DNA from: Phocoena phocoena
Taxonomy: Eukaryota > Chordata > Mammalia > Artiodactyla > Phocoenidae
Length of the DNA stretch: 64,000 bases
NCBI RefSeq assembly: GCF_963924675.1
Contig: NC_089230.1
Span: forward strand, 682,001-746,000
Reading direction: 5' to 3'
The notes under the pieces are model-generated. The model was not told where the DNA came from. It saw nothing but the letters and a program-made list of their open reading frames with translations, and made no database searches. The position numbers were made by a program, and so were the translations under genes. Positions 23,186 through 35,829 of this stretch are shown here, in pieces. Position 1 is the stretch's first letter. The number at the start of each line of letters is the position of its first letter.

Positions 23186-23985
23186 CAGGTATTAATGAAG
23201 CACCTACTGTGGGGCGTAGGACTGTTCAGAATAGACGTCACCCGTCCACACAATCCAGGTGCACAGTTACAGGGACTCCCACAGGTCCTGGGTGGGTTTT
23301 GCGGGTGTGAGTGAGGCAGACCGAGGCTCACGATGACGGGAAGGATAAGCCAGAGACAGAGTCGCTGAAGGCCACGACGAGAGAGGCTAACCTCCGTGTT
23401 AGGGAAGCGGTTGGCAGGTTGAACCACGTCCTGTGGGCGCAGAGCAGCCGTGGTGCAGAGCGGCAGAGTTGGCAGCCCTGCCTCGGTCCTATCTCTCCTT
23501 ACCGGGCTTTACAGAAGCCTCGTCCCCGTGGTAAGAGACCCGCGCAGGCTGCTGGGTCAAGATAAAGATGTGGGGAGGCAGTGGACACAGGAGACGGAGG
23601 GGGAGTGGATGGTCAATCAGGAGAGAGAATAAGGGGACGCAGGCCGGCCAGGTGCAGGGGAGCAGGTGCAGGGGGTGGAGGGGGAGGGGACACATCCTAT
23701 GAAACATGCAGCAACTGATTTGAGAAAACGCTCCTATTGTCCCCTTTTCAAGATTTAGTGGAACTTCGTGAAATCCCCAAAGCGAAGGGGGTCAGTGTGA
23801 GTCTGGATGTGTTTTCCAGCTTTTCAGGAGAGCTGAGGAGACATGGGTGCATTCCGCCCTATGCTCAAGACCCCTGAAGTTTTCTCATGTGAAAAGGGAC
23901 ACAGCCTCAAAGTTCTGAGTGGGAGTGGAGGCACGTGGAGTCCCGAGGCCTGAAGTTGCTTCATGTTTCATAGGATGTGTCTGAA
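23186..23985. other. Unassigned, contains long inverted repeat
   Basis: No gene. A purine-rich, G-rich run lies at 23555-23690. A 28 bp inverted repeat brackets 23717-23953. No transposon family is recognised. Confidence 0.45.
23689..23981. repeat. 28 bp inverted repeat, arms 23689-23716 and 23954-23981
   Basis: The left arm begins GACACATCCTATGAAACATG and ends AGCAACT. The right arm is its reverse complement with one mismatch out of 28. The 237 bp between arms also contains GTCCCCTTTTCA and, near the other arm, TGAAAAGGGAC-type text, hinting at a longer decayed fold-back. It could be the terminal repeat of an unrecognised DNA element, or a template-switch product. Confidence 0.85.
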
Positions 23986-23989
23986 CTAC

Positions 23990-24339
23990 AAGGGAAAGGA
24001 ACAGTCTGCTCGTGTGGGCGTGTAGTGAGCTAGGTTGTCAGGGAGGGCGATTCCTCCCACTTTGTCCTCTGTCAAGATTGTCTTAGTTATTCTAGGGCAT
24101 GAGCCCTTCCACATAAATTTTAGAATAAGCTTGTGTTTGAATAAAAAAGTCCTAGTTGGGGTTTTGATGGGAATTGCATTAAAACTATAGATCAGTTTGG
24201 GGAGGATTGACATTTTTAGTTCACCCATGAACATGGTTTGTCTTTCTGTTTATTTTGATATTTGATTGCTTTTGTCAGTATAATTTTCACCTTACATATA
24301 CTGTATATGTTTTTAAAAGTTGTGTCTAATGTATCATTT
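23990..24339 (-). mobile_element. L1 ORF2 fragment, part 1
   Basis: Antisense L1 ORF2: CAAGATTGTCTTAGTTATTC, TTGATGGGAATTGCATTAAA and TCACCCATGAACATGGT. The 82-codon minus frame at 23986-24234 reads L1-like PKLIYSFNAIPIKTP. A SINE separates it from the continuation at 24729. Confidence 0.85.
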
Positions 24340-24728
24340 TCTTATTTATTTGTGTGATTATTTATTTATTTATTTTTGGCTGCATTGGGTCTTCGTTGCT
24401 GCGCGCGGGCTTTTCTCTAGTTGTGGCGAGTGGGGGCTACTCTTTGTTGAGGTACCCGGGCTTCTCATTTCTCATTGCGGTGGCTTCTGTTGTTGTGGAG
24501 CACGGGCTCTAGACACATGGGCTTCAGTAGTTGTGGCACGTGGGCTCAGTAGTTGTGGCTCACGGTCTCTAGAGCACAGGCTCAGTAGTTGTGGCATGCG
24601 GGCTCAGTGGCTGTGGCAAACGGGCTTAGTTGCTCCACGGCATGTGGGATCTTCCAGAGCAGGGCTCGAACACATGTCCCCTGCATTGGCAGGCAGATTC
24701 TTAACCACTGCGCTACCAGGGAAGTCCT
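24340..24728 (-). mobile_element. CHR-type SINE, long form, inside L1
   Basis: The head complement CTACCAGGGAAGTCC is at the right end and TTTATTTATTTATTTTTGGC marks the tail junction at the left. The body has several GTAGTTGTGGC units. Flanks GTATCATTTTCTTA and CTATAATTTTCTTT may be a diverged target duplication. It interrupts an antisense L1. Confidence 0.9.
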
Positions 24729-24879
24729 ATAATTTTCTTTAGAGTAGTTGTAAATGATACTGTGTTTTTAACAGTGGTTTCCATAAGGTCATTGTTAGTA
24801 TATAGCAATGAGATTGAGTTTTGTGGTGATAGTGTATCTCGTGACTTTGATGAATTTACTTATTAGTTCTAGGAGTTTG

Positions 24880-24918
<39 letters not shown>

Positions 24919-25345
24919 GTAGATTCCTTGGGATTTTCTAGATAGACAGTCATGTCATCTGCACATAGGGATAGTTTGTCGCTCCAACATGTGCGTACTT
25001 TACGTCTTATTCTTGCCCTGCTGTAACCGCTGGAGCTTCTGGTGGGAGTAGGCTTTCTGTCATTGTTCCCAGAGTTGGGGGAAAGCATTCAACTTTCATC
25101 AGTACGTAGGATGTTTGCTGTAAGCATTTTCTTCATGGTCTTTATCAAGTTGAGGTAATTTTCCTCTTTGATTGGTGAGAGCTTTTTATCATAAATGTGT
25201 GTTGGTTTTTGTCAAATGCTTTTTCTGTATCAGTTGGTATCATCTAACTTTTCTTTAGCTTGTTGATATGGTTGATTGTGATATTTTGATTTTGTATAAT
25301 GTAACGTGTCAGTATTTGAAGATCTGCATAGCTCAGTGAACTGAT
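24729..25345 (-). mobile_element. L1 ORF2 fragment, part 2
   Basis: Continues the L1 left of the SINE: TAGATAGACAGTCATGTCAT, CATTGTTCCCAGAGTTGGGG and TTGTCAAATGCTTTTTCTGT are antisense ORF2. It contains a GT microsatellite. It ends near the start of the hAT element. Confidence 0.85.
24880..24916. repeat. (TG)n microsatellite
   Basis: About 18 uninterrupted TG units inside the antisense L1. Reading frames through it give only Thr-His repeats. Confidence 0.95.
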
Positions 25346-25369
25346 GTTTCCACGTGATTAATGCATGGT

Positions 25370-25975
25370 GTTACAAAACCATGCATTGGTAAAGATCCAT
25401 TCATTCAAAGTGGAAGATAGGCCAATAGATTTTAATTCTTAAGGTTACAAAAAGTTTGCGGATATGGCTTCAGATTCTACAATTCACATAGCCTTTAAGA
25501 AACATGCACTCGTCATATTTTGGAGTAGCATCAAAGAAGATTATTCACGATTATCTGAAAGAACTATTAAAAATACTTCTTCCTTCCCCAGCACATATCT
25601 TCAACCAAAACAACGTATTGCAGCAATTTGAATGCAGAAGCAAGTATGAGAATCAGCTGTATTATTTTAGGTTAGACATTAAGGAGATTTGAAAAATATA
25701 AAACCATGCCACTCATTTCACTAAATTTATTTTTGTTTTAGAATATATAGTTAATTTTCCAAAATAGATTATTTATGTTGAAACATAATGGATTTATTAT
25801 TGTTAACTTAAATGAATTCAAAAGTAAATGAAAAATTCTTAGTTTTAATTTATAATTTTCTAAATATTGGTAGATGTAAACTACATAAACAAAAGCTCTT
25901 TGAGGTCCTCAATAATTTTTAAGAGTTTGAAGGGGTATTGAGACCAAAAGGTTTAGGAACTATTGCCCTATGATA
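25370..25975 (+). mobile_element. hAT-Charlie DNA transposon, 3' half
   Basis: The plus-strand frame at 25504-25692 reads EFWCSIK-like text as YFGVASKKIIHDYLKELLK, followed by ILLPSPAHIF. This is the order of the C-terminal dimerisation region of hAT transposases: an FW-type motif, then a leucine-rich ILLPxP. The 3' end text GGTCCTCAATAATTTTTAAG and GAGACCAAAAGGTTTAGGAA is the typical tail of a mammalian Charlie element. Stops and a short deletion before the NQNN stretch show it is dead. Family level is firm; the subfamily name is not given. Confidence 0.75.
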
Positions 25976-26104
25976 GGATTACTGTGGCTTTAAATAATTT
26001 CTTGGATTCATTTTAGTAAGATATTTTTCTAAAACCTTGCCCATTTGCTAAGATTTAAAATTTATTGGCATGAAATTATTTATCGTATCCTGTATCATTT
26101 TTAT

Positions 26105-27210
26105 TATTTGATTTTTATTGTAATTTTAAAATGTTGATACTGCGCGAAACTTACAGAAAAATTGTAAGAATAATACATGGACATACTATATAGCTTTTAC
26201 CCAGATTAAAGAATAATTTTATTTTTGTTTTATACTGTTTTTAGTTGATTTATTGTTTATTCATGTCCCTTCTTTCTTACTCTCTCTACATGTAGCTATT
26301 TGCACTTGAAATAAGGCTAGTTCAAATTGAGATGATCTGTAAGTCTAAACTACACAGCAGCTTTTGAAAACTTGGTACAAAAAATATAAACTTTCTCATT
26401 AAAAAGTTTTATATTGATTATGTGCTGAAATAATATTTTTGTATACTGCGTTAAAGCAAATATCAAAATTAAATCATTTATTTTGATTTTTAAAATGTGG
26501 CCACCAGAAAATTTAGAGTTATACATATGGCTTGCATAATATTTCTATTGAATTACATCCCTATAAATTTATTTTTCAAGACCATTGAGAGTAAGTTGGA
26601 GACATAATAGCCTTTGTGCCAAAGCACATTATCATGCCTTTCCTAAGAACAATGACATCCTCTTACATACATACACACAGTTACCAAAGCCAGGAAATGT
26701 GACATTAATACATAGTGTACCATCATCTATTGGTCTAATCCACAGTTCATTTCCAATTAACATTTAAACATTTTTAATAACTATCTTCCCGTTCCAAGAT
26801 GAGGCATTTCACGTTAAGGATCATGTCTTCTAGTCTCCTCTAACTTGGAAGAGGCTTTCTTTGTCTTGACCTTGACTTTTTGAAGAGCACAGGTCAATTC
26901 TTCTGCAAAATTTCTTCCTTATGATTAGATGCTTGTTTTGTCAGGAGTGATGTGTTCTTATTGTAGCAACACGAGATTGGTTTGTTTTGATGATCTTGTT
27001 TATGTTCATAACTTGGTTAATATTCTTTGCATCAGTTTCTCTATTATAAAGTCAGTATTTTTCCTTTTATAATTAATAAACATTTTGGGGTGGATACCTT
27101 GTAATTATATGAATATTCATTTGTCATCAGACGTTCACCTACTAATTTTAACATCCATTGATGAACTTTGCCATTTAGGAGCATAGATTTTTACTTCCTT
27201 TCTTTAAACT
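26105..27210. mobile_element. Old L1-type 3' UTR-like repeat
   Basis: CTTACAGAAAAATTGTAAGA, then TTTTACCCAGATTAAAG, TAGTCTCCTCTAACTTGGAA and TTTTGAAGAGCACAGGTCAA follow the order of a widespread, old mammalian repeat that I associate with L1 3' UTRs. It is diverged and has no coding frame. The orientation was not resolved. Confidence 0.5.
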
Positions 27211-28180
27211 CATTTGTTTTCTAATAAATTATGAGAAATATGAAACGGTACAGATTAAAAGTGTTATCCTCAGGATTTCTGCAAATGTCTAAAAATTATA
27301 CCCCTTTTCTACGTAAAGTTTTGAGCCAGTAGCAGTGAAGTTATTCAACAGCTTGTTTATCTTCATGAATCATAAAACTGTCCCTTTCATTTATTATTTT
27401 CTTCCTGTTTATTTGGAAGAGGAGAAAGCCTAGAAATGGTCAATCATTAAGAAAAAAAATCAATCTTTGTTAACTGGCCTTTAAGATTTAGCATTAGTTA
27501 TTGCATTCAAATTTTTTAAAGTCTCAAGATATTTGTCTGATTTGTGTCCTTGCAGACACACCTGTCGGGTAAGTGTCAACACAAATAAACACCTTTTCTT
27601 TTCCTGTTGCTGGGTCGGCTCATGGCTGCATTCACGGGGCACTTTTGCTAAAAACTTTCCAGTCATCTCCTGGTTAGATGAAGCTTATCTTTGACTACAT
27701 TCCTCAGAAGGGCTCATGGTGACAGAACACCCCAGTTCTTGCATGTTTAACCCTGTTTTCTGTGCCTGGTGCACAGGTTCTCTTACTGAACTTTTGCAAA
27801 TGGTGCTCCATTGTTTTGTACGTGGTTGTTTTTAGAAGCTAGATGTCTGTCTGATTCCTCGAGGCCTTGAGGGTGGTGCCCTTCAGCTTTGAAGCCTGAG
27901 GTTTTACTGGCACACATCTCAGGGGCCGTTGTTCCCATCAGTTCCCTGTCAGGCCAGCACTCTCCACATGTGGGTGGAGGGACTCCTTTCCTCCCCTGGG
28001 AAGTCTCCCTAGCTGACAGTTTTACATGTTTACCCCATCCCATTCCTCGGGTTCTGGTTGCTCAAGATGTCTTTTATCTGCCTTTCATCCCACTTTATTC
28101 CATTTTCATTCTTAACCCTTTTACTTCTTTTTACACCATTTCCATTTCTTTTGGTTGTTTTCTTGCCTTTCTTCAATGCT
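27211..28180. other. Unassigned, no gene seen
   Basis: No motif. An 86-codon minus frame (27783-28043) and a 98-codon plus frame (27889-28185) overlap, and neither resembles a protein family. Confidence 0.4.
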
Positions 28181-28196
28181 CTTAATTACATTTTTT

Positions 28197-30515
28197 TAAA
28201 AAACATCTTTATTGGAGTATAATTGCTTTACAATGTTGTGTTAGTTTCTGCTATATCACAAAGTGAATCAGCTATACATATACATATACATCTCCATATC
28301 CCCTCCCTCTTGAGCCTCCCTCCCACCCTCCCTATCCCACCCCTCTAGGTGGACACAAAGCACCGAGCTGATCTCCCTGTGCTATGCGGCTGCTTCCCAC
28401 TAGCCATCTATTTTACATTTGGTAGTGTATATATGTCCATGCCACTCTCTCACTTTGTCCCAGCTTACCCTTCTCCCTCCCTGTGTCCTCAAGTTCATTC
28501 TCTAAGTCTGCATCTTTATTCCTGTCCTGCCCCTAGGTTCTTCGGAACCATTTTTTGTTTTTTTCTAGATTACATATATATGTGTTAGCATACGGTATTT
28601 GTTTTTCTCTTTCTGATTTTACTCTGTATGACAGACTCTAGGTCCACCCACCTCACTACAAATAACTGAATTTTATTTCTTTTTATGGCTGAGTAATATT
28701 CCATTGTATATATGTGCCACATCTTCTTTATCCATTCATCTGTCGATGGACACTTAGGTTGCTTCCATGTCCTGGCTATTGTAAACAGTGCTGCAGTGAA
28801 CATTGTGGTACCTGACTGTTTCTGAATTATGGTTTTCTCAGGGTATATGCCCAGTACTGGGATTGCTGGGTTGTATGGTAGTTCTATTTTTTAGTTTTTT
28901 AAGGAACCTCCATACTGTTCTCTATAGTGGCTGTATCAATTTACATTCCCACCCATTGCAAGAGGGTTCCCTTTTCTCCACACCATCTCCAGCATTTATT
29001 GTTTGTAGATTTTTTGATGATGGCCATTCTGACCGTTGTGAGGTGATACCTCACAGTTTTGATTTGCATTTCTCTAATGATTAGTGATGATGGGCACCCT
29101 TTCATGTGTTTGTTGGCAATCCATATGTCTTCTTTGCAGAATGTCTCTTTAGGTCATCTGCCCATGTTTGGATTGGGTTGTTTGTTTTTTTAATATTGAG
29201 CCGCACGAGCTGTTTATATATTTTGGAGATTAATCCTGTGTCCATTGATTCATTTGCAAATATTTTCTCCCATTCTGAGGGTTGTCTTTTCATCTTGTTT
29301 ATGGTTCCCTTTGCTGTGCAAAAGCTTTCAGGTTTCATTAGATGCCATTTGTTTGGTTTTGTTTTTATGTCCATTTCTCTAGGAGGTGGGTCAAAAAGGA
29401 TCTTGCTGTGATTTATGTTATAGAGTGTTCTGCCTATGTTTTCCTCTAAGAGCTTTATAGTGTCTGGCCTTACATTTAGGTCTTTAGTCTATTTTGAGTT
29501 TATTTTTGTGTATGGTGTTAGGGAGTGTTATAATTTCATTCTTTTACATGTAGCTGTACAGTTTTCCCAGCACCACTTATCGAAGAGGCTGTCTTTTCTC
29601 CGTTGTGTATTCTTGCCTCCCTTATCAAAGATAAGGTAACCATATGTGCGTAGGTTTATCTCTGGGCTTTCTATCCTGTTCCACTGATCTATATTTCTGG
29701 TTTTGTGCCAGTACCATACTGTGTTGATTACTGTAGCTTTGTAGAATAGTCTGAAGTCCAGGAGCCTGATTCCTCCAGCTCTGTTTTTCTTGCTCAAGAT
29801 TGCCTTGGCTATTCGGGATCTTTTGTGTTTCCATACAAATTGTGCAACTTTTTGTTCTAGTTCTGTGAAAAATGCCATTGGTAGTTTGATACAGATTGCA
29901 TTGAATCGGTAGATTGCTTTGGGTAGTAGAGTCATTTTCACAATGTTGATTCTTCCCATCCAAGAACATGGTATATCTCTCCATCTATTTGTATCATCTT
30001 TAATTTCTTTCATCAGTGTCTTATAATTTTCTGCATAGAGGTCTTTTTTCTCCTTAGGTAGGTTTATTCCTAGATATTTTATTCTTTTTGTTGCAATGGT
30101 AAATGGGAGTGTTTTCTTGATTTCACTTTCAGATTTTTCATCATTAGTGTATAAGACTGCCAGATATTTCTGTGCATTAATTTTGTATCCTGCTACTTTA
30201 CCAAATTCATTGATTAGCTCTAGTAGTTTTCTGGTAGCATCTTTAGGATTCTCTATGTATAGTATCAGGTCATCTGCAAACAGTGAGAGCTTTACTTCTT
30301 CTTTTCTGATTTTGATTCCTTTTATTTCTTTTTCTTCTCTGATTGCTGTGGCTAAAACTTCCCAAACTATGTTGAATAAGAGTGGTGAGAGTGGACAACC
30401 TTGTCTTGCTCCTGATCTTAGTGGAAATGGTTTCAGTTTTTCACCATTGAGAATGATGTTGGTTGTGGGTTTGTCATATATGGCCTTTATTCTGTTGAGG
30501 TAAATTCCCTCTATG
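28197..30515 (-). mobile_element. 5'-truncated L1 with ORF2 C-terminal part and 3' UTR
   Basis: A well-preserved antisense L1 of about 2.3 kb. From right to left it contains ORF2 from the reverse transcriptase 3' part to its C-terminus (minus frames 29528-30013, reading [16 protein letters not shown]; 29102-29374; and 28585-28803, reading YYSAIKRNKIQ), then the 3' UTR (28200-28580). ORF2 is split into at least three frames by indels and stops, so it is inactive. The flanks TTAATTACATTTTT (28182-28195) and TTAATTGCATTTTT (30516-30529) are a probable target duplication. The poly-A is very short. Confidence 0.93.
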
Positions 30516-30529
30516 TTAATTGCATTTTT

Positions 30530-32600
30530 ATTTGAGTCTGTTCTTCCTTGTTCACCTTGTAATTTATCCTACTTTCTGAGGGAGACTCATGTAGACAGCA
30601 AGCAATCGACTGAATTGCAGGCTAGATACAGTCATTTTCAGTAACACATAGGTATGAAGTTCACTCCAAGACACTCTTTCTGAGGAAAGAAATTTACTTG
30701 AGCAAATATTCCAATAAATTGAGGGTTGGGAAAAAAGGGAAGCCTTGAGATCCAGAGCGTGATTAATCCTACCCAAGATGTAATGAAGGGAATCCCCAGA
30801 CTTCAGCTGTGCATCAGGTTTAGAAAACACTAGGTCCAGATTCCTGCATGTGGATGGAGGGTTCTGGGGAAATCTCCAGGAAGAAAGGGGCTCCAGGCAG
30901 TAAACAGTGATATTGAAAAATAGAACATCTTCAAGATATGATGAAAGTTTTTTAATTAATAAAAATAAAAAGAAAATTAGAGAGTTTAAGAAAATGAAAC
31001 AAAGCCTTTATGGTCCTGGTATGAAAGAAATTAAAATGAGTTTACACATCATGACTCTAAGCAGTTTATGTAATGTGAGAGTGTGCGTTTGATTAAGCTT
31101 GATTCCAGGAATATTTTGCTTCTGATGCCTGAACAGTTGTCCTGTGGGGTCTTGGAGAAGGAGTGTTACTTGGCTGAATGATTAATGACATTTACACGAG
31201 TATCATAAGGTAAGTGCTGGTTATGATTTTGAATTTTTCCTTATGGTCCATAGACTAAGGATAGAAAATTTGGTTATAGTTATAGAAACCACATAACTGT
31301 TGGCCATTTAAAATTTGGCTAAGAGATGTGAGAGGTGAAAGTGGGAGGCTTGGTTGTGAGGGTGGGATGGCCCGTATCCTCGCTGTACACAGGTGTACAC
31401 GCTGTGGACCACACAAAACGAATCACAGTATAATTGTGAAGCCCTGGGACCGAGAGGTCTGCAGAGAGTTCTGTGTTCTAACTGAGGTACGTTCTGTTCT
31501 TTTGCAGTAGAGAGCCAGGAGGCACAGTTGGTTATAAACACGGAATCAGCCTTGCTGTTGAGAGACGCTGTCTTTGAGGTGGGCTTGTGAGTGGGGAGAG
31601 CTGAGATGAACAGGTGTTGATTTTGAGCACAAAGTCTGAACCGCACACATCCTCACCATGAACATCCCATTAACGTGATGATTTTTTGTGCTGGCGAACA
31701 TTTAACGTGATTCTGAGAGCAAGAAAGAAGTTCAATATTTGGGGCACTTTGATTAATATGAAACACTGACAGAAAGAACTGACTACAGTACTTTTATTTT
31801 GAATTATTACTTCCTGTGCATATGAAGTGGAATATTATTGTTGGGTCAGTTGCTGTCCTTGGTCCAGTTAACAGTGGACAAATGTCATGGCAGTTCTGGC
31901 TGTTACCCCGTGGGTAGGGGCAAGCCCCAATGCTAGAAATTATATAGTCTAAAGAGTAGTTTTGTACTTTTTAATTTGTGTATGAGATTATATCACAGAA
32001 ATGTTATTCACTATGTGTATTGCAGAAGAAAACAGATTGAGAACTATTGCTGTATATATTTAGGATTTATTCAATATGGGGCCAATGTATGTGAATAAAC
32101 CAGTGAAAAGAGAGGCCTTAATTGAAATTGCAAGGCCCTAGAAGGAAGCTGAGAATACCTGAGCTTGGGGAAAAAGGAGGAGGAACAGGAAGAGAACAAT
32201 TTGTAGGAAAATCTCTCCTTTTGGTTTTAGGAATGATTTAAAGGATCAGCGTTTCAGCTTGTAGAAGACAGGAGAGCTGTCCTTAAGTCTGTAGAGTTAC
32301 CATGTGGGAAGAGTCCACTTGTTTCTTGGCTTCCATGTTGCTGAACTAGGTCCCAGGGTTGGAAGTTTCTGAAAGATTTATTTTTAGCTCAGTGTAACAA
32401 AGAGCTTCCAAACTACCAAAGAAATTGATCACTTCCACCAATTAAAGTGGCTTAAAAAGAATGCATTCTGTTCAAAAGCACTTTCCTCCTACTCTAGGCA
32501 GACAGGAATCACGGGTTACAGTGGCCATGGGTGGGGTGAGTGGTTCTACCAGTAACTCACAAGTTGCTTTACAACTCCATGACCATAGGAGTCCTGTCCC
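30530..32600. other. Unassigned, no gene seen
   Basis: AT-rich sequence without recognisable repeats or frames above 115 codons. The minus 112-codon frame at 31308-31646 has no family resemblance. Confidence 0.4.
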
Positions 32601-32609
32601 CGGACTGTT

Positions 32610-32880
32610 CAATTTCAAATATCTTATTATGAAAGAGTTTAAGCATATATTCAATACATAATAGATCTCCATGTACCCATCACCTAACTTCAACAGTTAC
32701 CAACTCGATTCTTGTTTCAGCTCCCCACCCCCAACACATGCTCTATTTATTTTGAGGAAATCTCTGGCACGGTATACTTTTAGCTGTAAATATTTCAGTA
32801 TATAGTAATATCCTCAAAATATAAGGATTCTTGGCCATATATATTGAACCATCCTTTATTGAGGTGTAATTTACACACCC
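32610..32880. mobile_element. Possible old L1 3' UTR-like fragment
   Basis: TCTCCATGTACCCATCACCT, TTTTGAGGAAATCTCTGGCA and TTATTGAGGTGTAATTTACA resemble an old L1-associated 3' sequence like that at 43360-43600. Diverged. Confidence 0.45.
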
Positions 32881-32929
32881 CCTGGCCATAGTCTTGATAG
32901 GTAAGACAAATCCCTCCGTTTCTTGCCAT

Positions 32930-33560
32930 GTTTTTCTTCTACCACCTTAGTCCAACCACCATTATCTCTCTCCTGGACCACTTTCGCGTGACCTCCTCTC
33001 GTCCACCCGGCGGCCAGACCATCTTTCTGAAACATCAGGCAGACTGTGTCACTCTTCTACTCCCTGTGGTGGCCATCCCGCTGCCTAGAATAAGATAAGA
33101 GCTTCCCACTGTGGCCTCTCAGACCTGCCCGGGGCCCGCCTCCACCCACTCTCCTCCTGGTCCAATAAGCTCCACCCGCGTAGGCGTAGTTTAACATCTC
33201 CCAGTCATTTCTGTTTCACACCAAGCCGTCTGCGTTAGAACTTCTGCCCTTGCTCTTCTTCCCGACTAGAATGATTTTCCAGAAATTTTCTCATGAACGG
33301 CTTCCTGCCTTTCAGATCTCAGTTCCTTAATAATGTCTTCAGAGAGACCTCTGACCACCTGATCTGAACAGTCTTCTCTCTTGTTCTCTGTCCTATCGCC
33401 CCGTTTCAGTCTCCATAGCACACAGTTCTCTAAAAGCAGTCTGTCTGTGCACGCGTCCACCCTCTTACTGGCTTCTTCTCTGCACAGAATACAGGCCACG
33501 CGAGAAGGGGGTTGCATGCCTGTCTTGTTTAATATCAGGGAGAAAGGTGTTAGGGCAGCT
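32930..33560 (+). mobile_element. L2 LINE 3' end
   Basis: The order ATCTTTCTGAAACATCAGGC, GTCACTCTTCTACTCCCTGT, TTCAGATCTCAGTTCC and CAGAGAGACCTCTGACCACC follows the L2 3' region. L2 is an ancient non-LTR element, dead in placental mammals. Frames across it are incidental. Confidence 0.7.
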
Positions 33561-35820
33561 TGACTGTGATCTGTTTCCCTCTAGTTACTGGGAACACACA
33601 GGGGCCACTCGGGAGAGAGAAGGCAGGTAGGCTGGACTGTCTCTGTCACCAAGGCAATACCCCATCTCCTGGTACATAGACTCATGGTATTTGCTGGGAA
33701 GAGAGTCTTAATCTATGTGATGCTTTTAGCAGGATGTCTCTGGGTTAGGATTGCGTGTGGTAAGTAAATCTATGATCTGTGGATCTGTGAGCCATGGCTC
33801 CCTCAGAAACGTCTACAAGCTGCACGAGTACCTGAGGTATGAAGTGGAGATATTCCATAGCCTGAAGGTTCCCCGCTGTGTGAACTGACCCTGTGCTTGG
33901 CCCAGAGGCCCGGAAGAGGAGGAGGCTCCGAACTTGAGTCTGCTTTTTCATGCGTCCTGATGGCTTCATCCTTGAAATTGCTAGTGAAACCCGATCCAGG
34001 GTAAGAGCTCTGATTCGTGTGAGTCCAGTTTGAGTATCTGATCAATTTGTTGGCCCCACTGTCTGATGCCCAGAGCCTACAGCACTGCTTGGCTCGAAGA
34101 GCAAAATAAATCCTTGCCTGTGAATGGGCACGATCCAGTATCTTGGGGACGGTCGACTGGAATTAAAAGAGCCATCTTTTTTGTAGCAGTTTTCTTCACT
34201 TTTAAGCAATCCATGTTACTTGTTTTATTAGTTCCATACTTTATATGGGATACTCAGATATAAAGAAATATATCCAGATTAATAGTGACAGTGGCTAGAA
34301 TCAAGGTTCATAAAAATAACTGACGTACTTTGGAAAATGCTCCCTTGAAAGCGTGTGTCACAGTGACCATGTGGGACTGATGAGGACTACGTAGGGCCTG
34401 GCTGTGCTGGCGTCCCACAGAACACACGGTAGGTGCGGTCCTGCTGTAAGGCGTATCATTGCATTTTTAAAAGCTTCTCCACAAGGGAATCTTGAAAGAA
34501 AAAATCCTCAAGTTAGAAACCGCAGAAACTTTCGCTCTCATTTGAACTATCAACACAGAACTTCATTTTTGCTCTTTTGAGTCTGTTTTTGTTGCTGGCA
34601 CAGAAGGATACTTTAATATTTTCCAGAGATGAAGACTTGCAGGTACACTGGCAGCTTCTGGGTTTGCTCCTGTAAAGTGATCCCTCAGTCTTGTGTGTGG
34701 TTGTTGGTCCTGATTCCTTTAGATGGAAGTATTTGGGAAAGGTATTGGGTTAAATGGAGACACAAATCTGAAATAATGTTGCTATTTTCTGCTGGAAGCA
34801 ACTATTCCAACGTGGATGTATTGGGCATGAAAACTAAGCAGTAATTGTTTTTACTTATCATTAACAATTCATACAAATCTATATGGAAAACTGCATTCTC
34901 TGAACTTCATCTTTGGCCTCCTTCATTGCCCTTTCCTAACTTGCCAAGTTTTGTATTATCCTGACTTCAAAAAAGATGGAAATTTCCCAAGTATGGGTGG
35001 TCTTGTTTCAGGCAGATAGCACATTGTTAAATTATTACACCACATTTTAACCAGAGCACAGTTGTTTTAAGCTATATTAAGTACATCTGGGTAACAGCTA
35101 GTAAGTTTCATTTCCAAGGATAAGGTGAACTACTGGAAAATATCTTATTGCTTTTAAATGTTGCCTTTGCTTTCCATGATTTATGTCATATTATAAAAGA
35201 AAGAAAGAAAAAAGAACTTCTGATGGATGAGTCTGTTTTTTCCCCTGTTGCTGAATTTAAGAATTTGAAATAGTTCATGGTCTCCTTTATAAATATAAAT
35301 AGTTCATGAGGTCTCCTCTCATGCCTTTTAATTGTCAAACCCAAGAAAATATAATAATAGATCTTTGAGCTTTAAAGAAAATTATGGAAAGGGAATATGG
35401 GCACTAAGTAGTGCTACCTTATGCTTGGCATGCCAGGAGACCTATGCTCAGACTTTGGTTCTGAACAGAGTTTATTTGCTGCTCCTCAAGTTCTCTATGA
35501 TTGATGGCAATGTATTAGCTCACAATCCTGCCAGGTATGGGAATTACATTTATAGCCTAAAGAAAATAAGTGACTTACTGAAAATTATGGAGCTAGTTCA
35601 TAGCAGAGCACGTGTTATAAGAGGTCTCCAGAATCTTAGGTGGGTGTTTTCCCACTATACTGTGGTAGCCTTTCAGTACAATTTAGAATTTTACTTGTGA
35701 ATGGTTAGCTATCTTAATTTTTAGCTAAGCCATCTTATAAAATTATACTTTAAATGGTTCACAGAATTAAAAAGATATTCATAGATACCTTTTACATTAA
35801 AATATTCTTATAGATGAGTA
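33561..35820. other. Unassigned, no gene seen
   Basis: No repeat or gene identified with confidence. The 122-codon plus frame at 35332-35700 may partly cover an antisense MIR-like stretch (35560-35620) but has no domain. Confidence 0.4.
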
Positions 35821-35829
35821 GAAAATACA

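Noticed and set aside
29528..30013. 161-codon frame as a host gene
   Set aside because: Clear L1 ORF2 text within a truncated antisense L1.
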